NCBI GenBank assembly: GCA_034509735.1
Contig: JACGWO010000007.1
Location: 25,324,046-25,388,045, forward strand
Direction of reading: 5' to 3'
Length of the DNA stretch: 64,000 nt
Source of the DNA: Sesamum alatum
Taxonomy: Eukaryota; Streptophyta; Magnoliopsida; Lamiales; Pedaliaceae
Below the pieces are notes generated by a model. The model did no database searches and was not told where the DNA came from. It saw nothing but the letters and a program-made list of their open reading frames with translations. Shown in pieces: positions 11,591 through 22,934 of this stretch. Each line of letters starts with the position of its first letter. The stretch's first letter is position 1. The translations under genes and the position numbers were made by a program.

Positions 11591-14500
11591 CGTTGTAGAT
11601 GTCATATTGGGTGGTATCAGAGTAGGGATTAGATTCTATGGGAATAATTTGTGAAGAATAACATTATTGAATACTTCAACATATATAATGAACCTGAGAG
11701 TGAATGTGAGTTTCATATAGGTTAGAATGTCCATTGAACACACTACTGACCTGAAGGAGTCATTAGAGTTTGTATATGGTGATATAGAACCACTAAAGTC
11801 TGATATATGTATATATATGCCTGCTAGGTGGGGTTATACTAGTTAATACGGTAGTAAGATTTGGTCTAACGGTAGTAAGATTTGGTGTTACACTACATGT
11901 TGATTTAGTTATGATAAACCATAGAGAGTTTTGATGTTATTTTTTGCGAATGAAATGATTATCTTGTAGACACGCCATTGTTGACTGTTAAACAAAAGAA
12001 AGTGGTAATAGAAGTCAATAGGTAAATGAGTACGATGATTGTGGAGAAGAGAAAGCTATACCCAACTGTTTTAATATATGTGTGACTATCTTAAATTTAA
12101 CTAAAGAAGGGTGTGAGGCGTATCTAGCTAATTTACATGATACTATGATAGTTAGTTCTGTTGTATAGATGTTCCAATAGTTAAAGAAATCCCTGACATT
12201 CCCTGAGGAATTACTTGGGTTACCTCCTTATTGAGAAGTAGATTATGAGATAGAGACTATTCTTAGGACATCACCTATTTTGACTGCTCCATATAGAATA
12301 ACCCTAGTAGAATTATATGAAGAAACAAATAGGAGAAATATTAGAGATGAACTCATTAAAAGGAGTACTTTAGTGTAGGGAGTACTAGTGTTGTTTGTGA
12401 AAAAATAAGCATGACAGTATGAGATAGCGTATTGATTATAGGCAATTGAATTGGTGCAATGAAAATTGAATATCCATTACCAAGAATTGATGGTTTATTA
12501 GACCAGTTGAAGGGAGCTATAATCTTTTCAAAGATTGGTTTGAGGTCTAGTTATGGAAATTGAGGATAGAAAATAAGGATATAGTTAAAACAACTTTTTC
12601 GCACTCGTTAGGATTATTTATGAGTTTTGGTATTGCCATTGGGATTAAGAAATACATAGACAACATCACTGACATTGACGAATCGAACATTTGAAGAGTA
12701 CTTGGATCAATTTGTAATAGTTTTTAGAGATGATTTAGTGAATTTGAGGAGTAGTAAGGAGCAAGAAAACATTCAAAAATAGTATTGCAGATCTCAAAAG
12801 AGAAGAGTTGTATTCTAAGTTGAGTAAATACGATTTTGGGTTAATTAGGTAGTTTTTTTAGGATATGTGACATCTGGAGATGGTGTTCTGTCTGATCTTG
12901 GCAAAAGTAAAAGTTATTTGGGAATGGAGAATACAGAAATATAAAATTGAAGTTCAAAGTTTCTTAGGATTTGCTGGGTATTATAGGATATTTGTTAAGA
13001 GTTCTCCATAATTGTCGATCTTTGAAAAAGTCATTAAGGTAATGGATAGTTTTTATTTTGCTAGACTAAATAGTGTCAACAAAGTTTTGATGAATCAATG
13101 AAGAGGGTGACATCAACTCTGATTTTAGTGCAATCCTCTTGTAGTGGTGGATACATCTTTCAAACGAGGTTTAGGGTATGTACTAATGCAAAATAGGAAG
13201 ATGATTTTGTATGTATCTCGTCAGGTAAGGAACCACTAGTTAAATTACATAAGTATGACTGGAGCTAACAATAATTATACATGCATTGAAGACTGGGAGA
13301 TACTATTTGTTTTGGAAAAAAAAAAGATTTTTAGATGATCTAAGAGTTTGACATATGTTTTGACACATAAGAAGGAATTTAAGACAAAGGAGATGGATAG
13401 AATCGTTTAAGGGTTATGATTGTACAATTGATTTTCATCCTAAAAAGACGAATGTAGTAGCGGATATCTTAAGTATGAAAGTTCAATCAATATTAGCTAA
13501 TTTAGGAAGTCTTAATATGATATTATTATTAGAAATAATACCCATGAGTGTGAAGTTAGAGGTTGATCATGTAGCAGATTTGTTATCAACTTTGCAATTT
13601 AAGCCAGCTACCATCTTAGCAATATTAGGATAAGATCTCTGGACCTAAGGTGTAAGTTAACAACTGAATTAGACTAGAGGTTTAGATACTTCAATTATTT
13701 TAGGATCTTTGGATATGTTCAATGTTAAAATATGATGAACCATTGTTGGGTAATCAATCAATAAATAATTTATTATAATTGGAGTACTAATTCGAGAAAT
13801 TATGTCCTTGATCGTGTTGTGGTAGTTTTTTTTAGGTTGTGACACTATTAAAAGTCTGGTCTACCTATTGGTTCTCAATTCGATAAGCAACCTTGGAGAC
13901 ATACTATATTTGATATTTGAAAAGGAACTTATATAATAAACGTGGTATTGATTGATCCAGCAAAGTTTAGACATTTGTAACCATCAATAGAAATGGTCAA
14001 TTTGTAATGGGTGTCTTGGGATTAACAATTACCAACTAAATTTTACGTCAGTAATATTATTAGGATGTCTTAAGAGATGATTTGAATTTCTATAGCATTT
14101 ATCAGATAGGTGAGATGACATTGTTAGTGCTCAAGAATTTCTTTTTAGTGCCAATATACATACAATAAATATCTTGATTAGGGATGATAATTTTGGGTGA
14201 AATTATATTGATGAGATATAAGAAAAACAAATGTCGAGTTCAAAGCTAATTAGTAGATTTCTTATTCATGTACAAGTCTTGTATAAGAAAGGAAATAATG
14301 AAGTGGGATTGGTCCTGTATAACCTTACTATCATACATTATGACTAGATTAGTACACTTGGATAATGTGACATACTTGTTGCTTTTATATGTTGGAAAAT
14401 AAAATATCTCAAAACTTGACAGCTAGTAGAAATAAGTAGTGAGGGAATTATCACGGTTCAGTTGGATGCTTTGTTATTCCAGATGATAGAGGAAATAAAC

Positions 14501-15913
14501 CAGAGTAAGAAGCTAAATTTTTAATAAGGACCGATGGAGTGATTGAATAGGAGGTGAGTTTGTGTACCTGATGTAGAGGGGTTACATATGGAGTTCATGC
14601 AGGAGACCTACAATGCACCTTATGTGATGCATCCTAGTACTGTAAAAATGTATTGAAATTTAAGACCTTACTACTGGTGGCAGATGAAGGAAAAACAAAA
14701 AGGATGTGGTAGAATTTGTCACTAAGCGCTTGACTTGTTATCAAGTAGAGGGATAGTGGATTAGAGGAGTGGTTTAAAAGTTTAAGTTATTATGGGACTT
14801 TTGGGTTGGTCACCGCTAAATTGTTAAAGATCACTACTAGGACGACCGACCAATATGCGATTACTACGAGTAAAGTACTGATTCTAGAAATTACATCCCT
14901 GATTTATGTTGGTATAGGTCCCTACGGTGTTGTGACAATATTAAAAGTTTGGGTTGAATATTGATTGTCAATCTAACAGGAATTATTTGGAGATATACTT
15001 ATTTGACGAATGAAGTATTAACGGTTATGACCAGAACATCAAGCACTAGCAGATCAGTTTCAACCTATGTCTATACTTGAATGGAACTCGGAAAAGATCT
15101 TTCTGAATTTGTCATATACATTCAGAAAATATGATGCTACTTGGGTAATTGTGAATAGACCAAATAAATAAACTCATTTCTCTTCTAAACCATAAGGTGA
15201 TCTTTGGATAAATTAGTTTAAATCTAAATTTCAGAAATTATAAACTGGATGGTGTACCTATTTCTATAGTTGTGTGATACAGATCCTCAATTCACCTCAC
15301 ATTTTTGGGAAAGCTCACAAAGGGCATTAGGTAAAAAATTGCATTCCGGTACTACATTTTATCCTCAACAGATGGACAATTGGAAATAACAATTCAGACC
15401 TTGGAAGAAATAATGAGAGTATGTACAATTGAGTTTAGGGAAAAATTAGGATGATAATTTACCATTGATGAAATTATATATAATGATAGCTTCCATCATA
15501 GCATCAAAATATGGCTCTATAGGAAGCCTACTATGAGATATCGGTGTCCAATATGTTAGGACGTTGAGGGATTACGATAGTTATAAGTTTTGAATTGGTG
15601 TAAGAAACGATAGAAGAAATAGAATTAGTAAGAAAAAAATTGAAAACAATACAAGATTAACATAAAAAGTTACTTTGATAAACACCAAAGTGAGATGAAA
15701 AACAAGATAGGTGAGAATATCTGTCTAGAGGTATCTTTATGAAAAAGGATCTTGAGATTTGGTAGGCAAGAATAATTGAAATACTAATGATGAAGTGGAG
15801 ACATCACTCTTCGAGAGAAGCTACTTGGGAGGTTGAGGAGAGTATGAGAGAACACTACCCATATTTATTCCATGAACTAGTACATTAATTAAATTTAGGG
15901 ATGACATTTTTAT
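11591..15913 (+). pseudogene. Remains of gag-pol in element B
   Basis: No open frame longer than about 60 codons remains. Pieces of RT ('GVLVLFVKK' about 12390; 'SKI.LRSSYG' region about 12530), integrase and its C-terminal end can be recognised in different frames. Many stops are TGA or TAG at positions where the family has CGA or TGG. That is expected from deamination of methylated cytosine in a long-silenced copy. Confidence 0.75.
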
Positions 15914-15927
15914 TAGGAGGAGAGAAT

Positions 15928-16910
15928 TGTAACATCCACAAATTTTTATACATAACTGTGGGATAAATTGGCAATTATTTAAGGAAATTTAGTTAATTAG
16001 TAAATAAATTATAGATTCAAATTGAATTATATTAAAACTTGAACAGAGTAATTAGAGTTTTATATAATATCTTCGAGCAAATTATATTAATTAAGAAATT
16101 AGGGAGGGACGTAATGGGTGCTTTGAAAAAGATAAAAAAATTAAAAAAATTATAATAACAATGAGGAGGGCGGTCAATACCCATCCTCAATCAACTTTTT
16201 ACACACGCTCACACATAAAACACACGCACACTTATCAACACAAAAACACGAACACACACACACAATTGATTCTTATAATTGATTTACTCAATTTCATCAT
16301 GACTATTAACCAAATGCTTAATAATATGTACTGGTGTTTAATTGAATTCTATAATAGTGAAGAAATGATAGAATATTGATAGAAATATTAGAAAATTATA
16401 TTTAAGAAGATTTAAAAAATTATATTTTGTAAATATTATGGTTATTAAAAAGAATATGAGATTTTCATAATAATTTAATTTAGGAATGTTATTAAAAATT
16501 ATAGTTAAAAAAATATGAAAGATTTGATAAAATAAACTCTTATGAGTTAACTAATAATTTAGATTTATACTTGAAGAGTCTAGAATGTCTAGTTATTCAA
16601 GAAAAAAATGGAACAAAAGTCTGAATTTCGATATAAATGAAATATTAAAAGATTGGTAGAAAATGTATGAATGTTATTCCATATTTTACAATATGCTAGA
16701 TATATTGATTGTACATATTATAACCTATTATAGGAAGTGAATGAACTAAAGGATTGCTCAGCTCCTTTTACTAACACAATCCTTTTGAAATTAAGGTAAG
16801 TATAGTTAATTGAAATTATATATATATATGAATATGTATATAATTAAAATTGTATATTTAATTGTAAATGATTGGTTATTTATCTGGATTATATATATAT
16901 ATATATATAT
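15928..16910 (+). repeat. 3' LTR of gypsy element B, truncated by copia C
   Basis: It starts TGTAACATCC right after the purine tract 'ggaggagagaa'. It aligns with 9378 onward, with an internal deletion of about 220 bp after the CA tract. It stops in an AT microsatellite at 16910 where element C begins. The rest of this LTR was not found on the far side of C. Confidence 0.85.
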
Positions 16911-18893
16911 TGAAACGCAATGTAGCGTGTGGATCGTCCCGGGAGGAGTGCGAATGCGGAAGCACAATATAAAAATAAAAACATGAAATTAAGCATGCTT
17001 TGTACATAAATGTAAATACACGTTCAAGGGGTGTTCCCTTGAACCACCCGGGTATTCGGTGTATCTCATGATTAAACTAAACATGTAATTATCATGGTGG
17101 CCATAGGGTTGAAATAAAAAACACAATTAAAGAACCTACCCGGTTGTAGTTTTGCCTTCGTACCGCTACACGCGTTGTTTCCATGTTTTGCCACCAAGAT
17201 CCCAATAATAGGAATCCTCTAAATCGTCCACGCAACCCTACCGGTTCTTGATCCCCGTGCTAGCAAAAGACCAAGTGTATATTTAGGGAGGACGAATCGA
17301 TTAACCGTTATTAATTAACATGATCAATCCGTCTAAAGTCCACTTATATTAAACAAGGAACTTGGAATTTTCTTGGGGGAAAACGGAAGGGGATGAAAGA
17401 TAGAGAGACACGGCCGAGTATGGTGTGTGTGTGCTCAGAAGTTGATCATCCATCTAATGTGTGCTTCTAGGAGTATTTATAGAAGTGAAATCCTATCCTC
17501 TTCAAACTCCAATTTAAAGAAGCATACTTTGACTAGGATTTTGACCTAGTCAAATCCTAGTTAAACTAGACTTTAGATTAGTCAAACAAATCTAGGACCT
17601 TGATCTTAGGTCAAAATCCTAGTTAAACTAGACTTTAGATTAGTCAAACAAATCTAGGACCTTGATCTCTGTACTTTAATCTCATCCATCCATCACCTTG
17701 ATGGATTATTTATGGTATATTTAAATCCTATTTAAATAAACCATAGAGCTTTAAATAATTAATATTTATTTATTTTTAGCTCATTTCCTCATTTTCAATA
17801 AATCCAATTTATTAGTTAATTCCATTTAAATCTAATTAAAGGAATCAACAATCCAAGAAAAAGGGGAACCAATTTAATCCAATTAAATTATTCATCCTCC
17901 GAAGATTAATCCTAAATTAAATCCTCTGTCACTGGCGGATTGTGAGTGACTCTCTAGGTTCACCCTCAGCTAAATTTGGCCGAATCTCCAATCATCTCAT
18001 GAAGGGAATTCATCCGTCACCATGAGTGGCTGTCGAGCAACGGTCCATGACACTAGAGACTAGGTGAATATTTATGGCGTGAACATTTAGGCTCTCCAAT
18101 ATGTTTTTCCTTCCATCTACCATCTTTAGGATGTTGGTACCCATTCTTAACTTAAGCGTTGGCTCGTCTACACTAAATGTCACAGGGATCCTATCCCATT
18201 ACTCAGTCACTGTGGCCACATATAATTGGGGACGAGTCTATGAGTAAAGTGAGACATTACTGTAAACCCTTTTGACAGGAGATGGATCCTTTCTTCGGAC
18301 CTACTGTCCACACTACACATCTTAACTGCACTAGATAGGGCTTATGACAACCGAGTCACTTGACTTGGTAGCCTCTTGCCAAATCTAAGATACAGGCACG
18401 GTGTGTAGGTGACTCAGTAGTCCCTCAAGTCTGAGGATCAAATCCGTACTGTTGGAACAGGGAATACAAGTCATACCGACCGACCCTACTCAAGATCTTC
18501 CATATGATGGTTCCCATGAGTCACCTCAGTCAGCTGGCACCTAGTTGGTTGACCCACTAACATTGCATGGACGAGCCTCGTCACTTGTCGATGAAACGCG
18601 ACTGCAATTGCTTAGTGCAAGTCTCAAACTAATTCTTGATACCCTATCCACATAAACTAATTTCATGAACTGCCATCCAATGCGCAGTTCTAGTTTCTTG
18701 GAATGTCGTTTCGGTCTGTAGGCTTTGCTTGTGCAGTGAACAGTTAATGTAAAGCAATAAGTGAACACAAACAAAGTATTAAGCTAAATGAATATCACTT
18801 TCTTATTCATGATAATTATTAAAACACCAAAGTTGTTCAGACATAGGTTACATAAGCCCAATCAGATGGGCTTCACGGTCACCTATTCTAACA
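16911..18893 (-). repeat. 3' LTR of copia C (left copy)
   Basis: On the plus strand it runs from 'tgaaacgcaatgtagcg' to 'cacctattctaaca', so the element strand has the TG...CA ends. It is about 1.98 kb. It carries a direct duplication of about 55 bp with 62-bp period (17552-17605 and 17614-17668) that the other LTR lacks. It also has small deletions of about 27 and 37 bp relative to the right copy. Confidence 0.92.
17552..17668. repeat. Tandem duplication private to the left LTR of C
   Basis: The unit from 'aaatcctagttaaactagac' to 'ggaccttgatct' occurs twice with 62-bp spacing. The right LTR has a single copy (about 25733-25785), so the duplication arose after insertion. Confidence 0.85.
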
Positions 18894-18904
18894 ATCTCCC
18901 ACTT
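18894..18904 (-). other. Polypurine tract of copia C
   Basis: On the minus strand 'aagtgggagat' lies directly before the 3' LTR start 'tgttagaatagg'. This is the normal place of the second-strand primer. Confidence 0.75.
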
Positions 18905-18907
18905 GAC

Positions 18908-19784
18908 CTAAAGCCAATCGCCCATATGCCTAATCCCCATCTTCTCAAGATGTTGCGTTTGAGTAATTTGTGACATAGGCTTTGTCAATGAATCTCCTGT
19001 GTTGTCTGCTGAACTGACTCGGTCCATCCGAACATCACCTCTTCCTACCATTTCCCTCAAAAGGTGGTAGCGTCTAAGAATGTGCTTGGATCGGTGATGG
19101 GATCTCGGTTCTTTTGCTTGCGATATTGCTCTATTGTTATCACAGAAGATAACCACGGGCTCGACAATACTAGGCACAACACCCAACTCTTGGATGTAGT
19201 TTCTCATCCAAACCGCTTCTTTGGCAGCTTCTGAAGCTGCTATATTCGGCCTCAGTGATGGGATCAGCTGTGGTTTCTTTCTTGGAACTTTTCCATGCTA
19301 CCACACCACCATTGAGTTTGAAAACATAGCCCGACTGATAGTTGGCATCATTGTCGTTCGTCTGGAAGCTAGCGTGGCTAAAACCTTCCAGAATCAATTC
19401 TCCATTACCATAGACCAAGAACATATCCTTGGTCCTTCTTAGGTACTTAAGAATGCTCTTGACTGCATTCAAGGCGTAACCGATGTCAGGCCTCGTGCAG
19501 TGGATGGCGTATTGGATGCTGCCTACGACAGAAGCATAGGGGATGCCTTTCATCCTTTCAAACTCTTCATCAGTCTTGGGAGACTGTTTCTTGGATAACT
19601 TGATCTCATGCCTCATGGGAAGGAAACCTCGTTTCGAGTTATCCATGTTAAATCTTTTTAGAATTTTCTCCGGATACGAGTTTTGAGTTAGTCCTAACAT
19701 TTTCTTAGATCTGTCCCTGACGATCTGGATGCCTAGAATGTAGGAAGCTTCACCCAAATCCTTCATGGAAAATTGCGTGGACAA
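18908..19784 (-). pseudogene. C-terminal RT and RNase H of copia C
   Basis: The segment 19170-19784 contains the end of RT and the connection to RNase H, including 'RPDIGYALNAV' and 'GYVFKLNGGVVAWKSSKK', hallmarks of copia RNase H. The last part (18908-19207) shows 'DNNRAISQAK' and 'SKHILRRYHLLRE', the end of the domain. The two parts are joined by a frame change near 19190. RNase H would remove the RNA strand of the hybrid during cDNA synthesis. Confidence 0.85.
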
Positions 19785-20861
19785 CTATGCTTTTGTGTAA
19801 CTTGACATTCTAACATCATTCCCAATGAGCATAATGCCGTCCACATAAAGCACTAGGAACACTATAGAGCTCCTACTGACCTTCTTGTACACACAAGGGT
19901 CATATTCGTTTTTGATAAAATCATATCCTTGTATGACTTCATCAAAACGAATGTTCCAACTACGGGATGCTTGTTTGAGGCCATAGATGGACTTTTGGAG
20001 ACGACAAACTTTCTGCTCTTCTTTAACAACAAGGAATCCCTCCGGTTGATCCATATAGATCTCTTCCTCAACGAAATTATTGAGAAATGTCATTTTCATG
20101 TCCATCGACCATATTTCATAGTCATAACATGCAGCTATGGCAAGCACGATCCGAATGGACTTAGCCATGGCTACTGGAGAGTAGGTATCCTCAAAGTCAA
20201 CCCCGGGTCGTTGAGTGTAACCTTTCACCACTAGCCTAGCCTTGAAGGTGGTAACTTCACCATCAACGTCAAGTTTACGCTTATAGACCCATTTGTATCC
20301 AATTGGTTTAACGCCTTTGGGTGGGTCTACAAGTGTCCATACTTGGTTTGTGCTCATGGAGTGCATTTCGGCTTTCATGGCCTCAAGCCACTTTCCCAAG
20401 TCGATGCCAGACATCGCGTCCCCGTATGTCTTAGGATCCTTGTCCAATTGGCAGGTCATGCCTAGGAAGCCATACCTCATGGGAGGGAAAGGCACTCTAG
20501 CTGACCTACGGAGGACTGGAACGTCAGTGGTGACTGCGCGCAAACATGATAGGAGCTGGCGGTTCAGGTACCGTGGTTGGCTCCTCGTGAGGTTGTTCGA
20601 CATGCCTGGCATGTTGATCCTCGCGAGGTGGCTCGACCCGTTGGGTACTATCCTAAAACCTCTATGTGAGGTATCCGCTGCTTTTGGCGCTGATGACTGA
20701 TTCGTCTCACTTGATTCCTCAAGGTGCAGTTCATCACGTTGGACCCCCTTTGGAAAACTTTTTTCCAAGAACACTGCATTCCTCGAAACAAATACCTTTT
20801 GTTCCCAAGGGTCATAGAAATAATAACCTGCAGTTTCTTTAGGATATCTAATGACCTGCAC
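19785..20861 (-). pseudogene. Reverse transcriptase of copia C, catalytic motif YVDG
   Basis: A 358-codon frame covers the copia RT, with 'GYKWVYKRKLDVDGEV', 'FKARLVVKGYTQRPGVDF', 'DTYSPVAMAKSIR', 'IYGLKQASRSWN' and 'EYDPCVYKK' in the expected order. The catalytic box reads 'LYVDGIMLIGND'. The family has YVDD, so the second catalytic aspartate is glycine and the enzyme is expected to be inactive even where the frame is open. The frame ends at 19785 with a stop before the rest of the domain. This is the longest intact piece of any element in the window. Confidence 0.9.
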
Positions 20862-21215
20862 AAGCTAGACCTTGATTATAACTTGTCCTCCACTAACCTC
20901 TTGACGTACGTAGGGCTAGCCCACACTCTCAAGTATTTGTAGGAAGCAGGCATGCCGTGCCATATCTTATATGGTGTTTAGGTCACGGCACTGGTCGGCG
21001 CTAAGTTTAGCAACTTGGTTGTTGTTTCCAGTGCGTAGCCCCAAAAAGACAAGGGCAGTTCGGTAAAACTCATATGGATCGGACCATGTCTAACAGGATT
21101 CGATTCCTCCTTCAGAGACGCCGTTTAACTGCGGTGTCCCGGAAGGTATCGATTTAGAGACTATACCATTTTCTTTTAGATAATCTAGGAACTCGTTGCT
21201 AAGGTACTCGGCGCC
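20862..21215 (-). pseudogene. Broken end of integrase of copia C
   Basis: Linker between integrase core and RT. At the left end of the integrase core the family residue arginine after RSD is a TGA stop (CGA to TGA). Several frame changes follow. No single open frame crosses it. Confidence 0.7.
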
Positions 21216-21764
21216 TCAGTCTGACCGTAGGACTTTAATTTTGCACTCGGTTTGGTTCTCAACTTCAAGTCTAAAGTCTTTAAACCTCTCAAGAGCTTCT
21301 GACTTGTACCTCATTATGTAAACATAACCGCACCGTGAGTGATCATCGGTGAAGGTTATGAAGTATGAGAACCCACATCTGGCTTGTGTACTTAGTGGTC
21401 CACACACGTCTGTATGGACCAAGTCCAATAGACCTGTGGCAAGCCTGCTTTGTCCTACAAAGGGCCTCTTGGTCATTTTCCCTTTAAGGTAGGATTCACA
21501 AGTTGATAGATCGCTCAAGTCCCCAACCTCTAGGTTCTTTCAGTCTACCAGTTTCTTCATCCTTTCTTGAGAGATATGACCTAGCCTTGCATGCCACAGT
21601 TGTGGGGCCCAGTCATTATCTATTTTGCATTTGTGTTGAGCATTCATAATGAAATTCGATTGTTGCAAGATATAGAGTCCGTTATTAAGTATACCAAGCA
21701 GATGAGCAAATCCACCCCTCATCAAATAAAAGCAATTTTTTATTGATCGAAAACTCATAACCAC
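21216..21764 (-). pseudogene. Integrase of copia C
   Basis: The pre-integrase zinc region reads 'LWHARLGHISQERMKKL' (HHCC type), in the frame 21540-21764. The catalytic core follows in 21216-21518 with 'LVHTDVCGPL' and 'FTDDHSRCGYVY', which supply the first two acidic residues of the DDE triad. Stops separate the two segments. The enzyme would join cDNA to host DNA. Confidence 0.88.
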
Positions 21765-22074
21765 TATTGTCTAACAATGGAATGAAAATGATATTTTTGA
21801 TCATGCTAGGTACATAATAAACTTCCTCTAAATCTATCCTAATACGATCACTAACTACTAAGGTGGCGGTTCCTACTGCTTCTGAAGCAACGACCTTTCC
21901 ATTGCCAAGCTTTAGGACTATATTGTCGCTACTTAGTTTTCTGCTTCTTTTCAACACCTGCAAGTCGTTGCAAATGTGAGCTCCACAGCCGGTATCTAAT
22001 ACCCAAGAGGCAGAGTTAGTGACTATATTAACTTCAATCACAAACGTACCTTGCTTGGAAAGGAGTTTAGGCAA
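21765..22074 (-). pseudogene. Aspartic protease of copia C
   Basis: 'SWVLDTGCGAHICNDLQ' is the copia protease active site (D-T/S-G), followed by the expected beta-rich stretch and 'GIL'-like linker. The frame stays open from 22074 to 21685, overlapping the start of the pre-integrase region in another frame. Confidence 0.85.
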
Positions 22075-22910
22075 TCCCTCTTCTAATGCCCTTTCTCACG
22101 GCAATGAGTACATATGTCATTTTCCCTCGACTGTTGCTTCGAGTCAACCTTCCCTTTCCCTTTGTCTTTCTTCACTTTGGCAATGGGAACGCTCCTAGCA
22201 TTGGCAGCGGCTTCGATGGCCTTTCCCTTTCCCTTCTTCCTTTTCCAACGTCCAGCACCCTTGCCTTTCATATTGGAAGTCGAAGCCCCTCCAAACAATA
22301 CCGACGATGCAGACTTTTTGATCGTTGCCTCGTACTGTACCAACATATTGATCAACTCATAGATGCCCTTCTCAAGAGCATTTATGTTGTAGTTAACAAT
22401 GAACTGGTCGAAGGAGGGTGGGAGCGATTGAAGGATCACATCAATGTATGTCTCGTTATCGAGCCATGCTTTGAGGTCTTCGAGCTTTTCCACTAAGGTA
22501 AGCATCTTGACCCCATGCTCACGTATAGAGGATCCTTTGGTCATCTTAGTTCCAAAGAACGCCTTCGTCGCGACATACCTAATATGCTAGTTTGGGACTA
22601 CATTGCAATCCTTCAGGCGAGCCATTATGGAAAGAACGTCGTCTAGTCTCTCATACTGCTTTTGTATCTCATTAGTCATAGATGCCAGTATGATGCTACG
22701 GACTTTCCGGTTATCCTGATGCCAAGTCTCAAACGTCTCACGTTCTTCGGGCGTGGATCCTTCCAGCAAAGTTCGAGGAAACGACTTGTCCATGGCATAG
22801 CCTTGGTTCTCATAATCGAGGACTATCCTCAGATTGCACAACCAGTTGTTGTAATTTGTTCCATTAAATTTGTTTGTCTCAAGTACGGTTGATAACGGGT
22901 TCTTAGACAT
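22075..22910 (-). pseudogene. Gag of copia C
   Basis: Translation from the methionine at 22910 gives 'MSKNPLSTVLETNKFNGTNY' and then the copia gag core ('NWLCNLRIVLDYENQGYAMD'). A break near 22560-22587 separates it from the second half (22083-22544), which ends in a zinc knuckle 'CTHCREKGH'. The next codon is TAG where the family has tryptophan (TGG to TAG), and the frame then continues 'KRDC'. An upstream methionine at 22934 is also in frame. Confidence 0.87.
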
Positions 22911-22934
22911 GGTTTCAAATCTGCATTTAAACAT

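Larger units (their letters stand above)
9378..16910 (+). mobile_element. Ty3/gypsy element B (Tekay/Del-like), heavily decayed
   Basis: LTRs in direct orientation start with 'tgtaacatccacaaattttt' at 9378 and 15928. The primer site is at 11575 and the polypurine tract at 15914-15927. Internal pieces readable in mixed frames include 'PEELLGLPPY' (linker before RT, about 12200), 'VEGLHMEFMQETYNAPYVMH' (integrase zinc region, about 14570) and 'REATWEVEESMREHYPYLF' (integrase C-terminal region, about 15820). These are typical of Tekay/Del chromovirus-type elements. No long open frame survives. B sits in A's RT and is itself cut by copia C in its 3' LTR. Confidence 0.85.

Noticed and set aside
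16161..16379. 72-codon plus-strand frame
   Set aside because: Lies in the CA-rich part of the 3' LTR of gypsy B.
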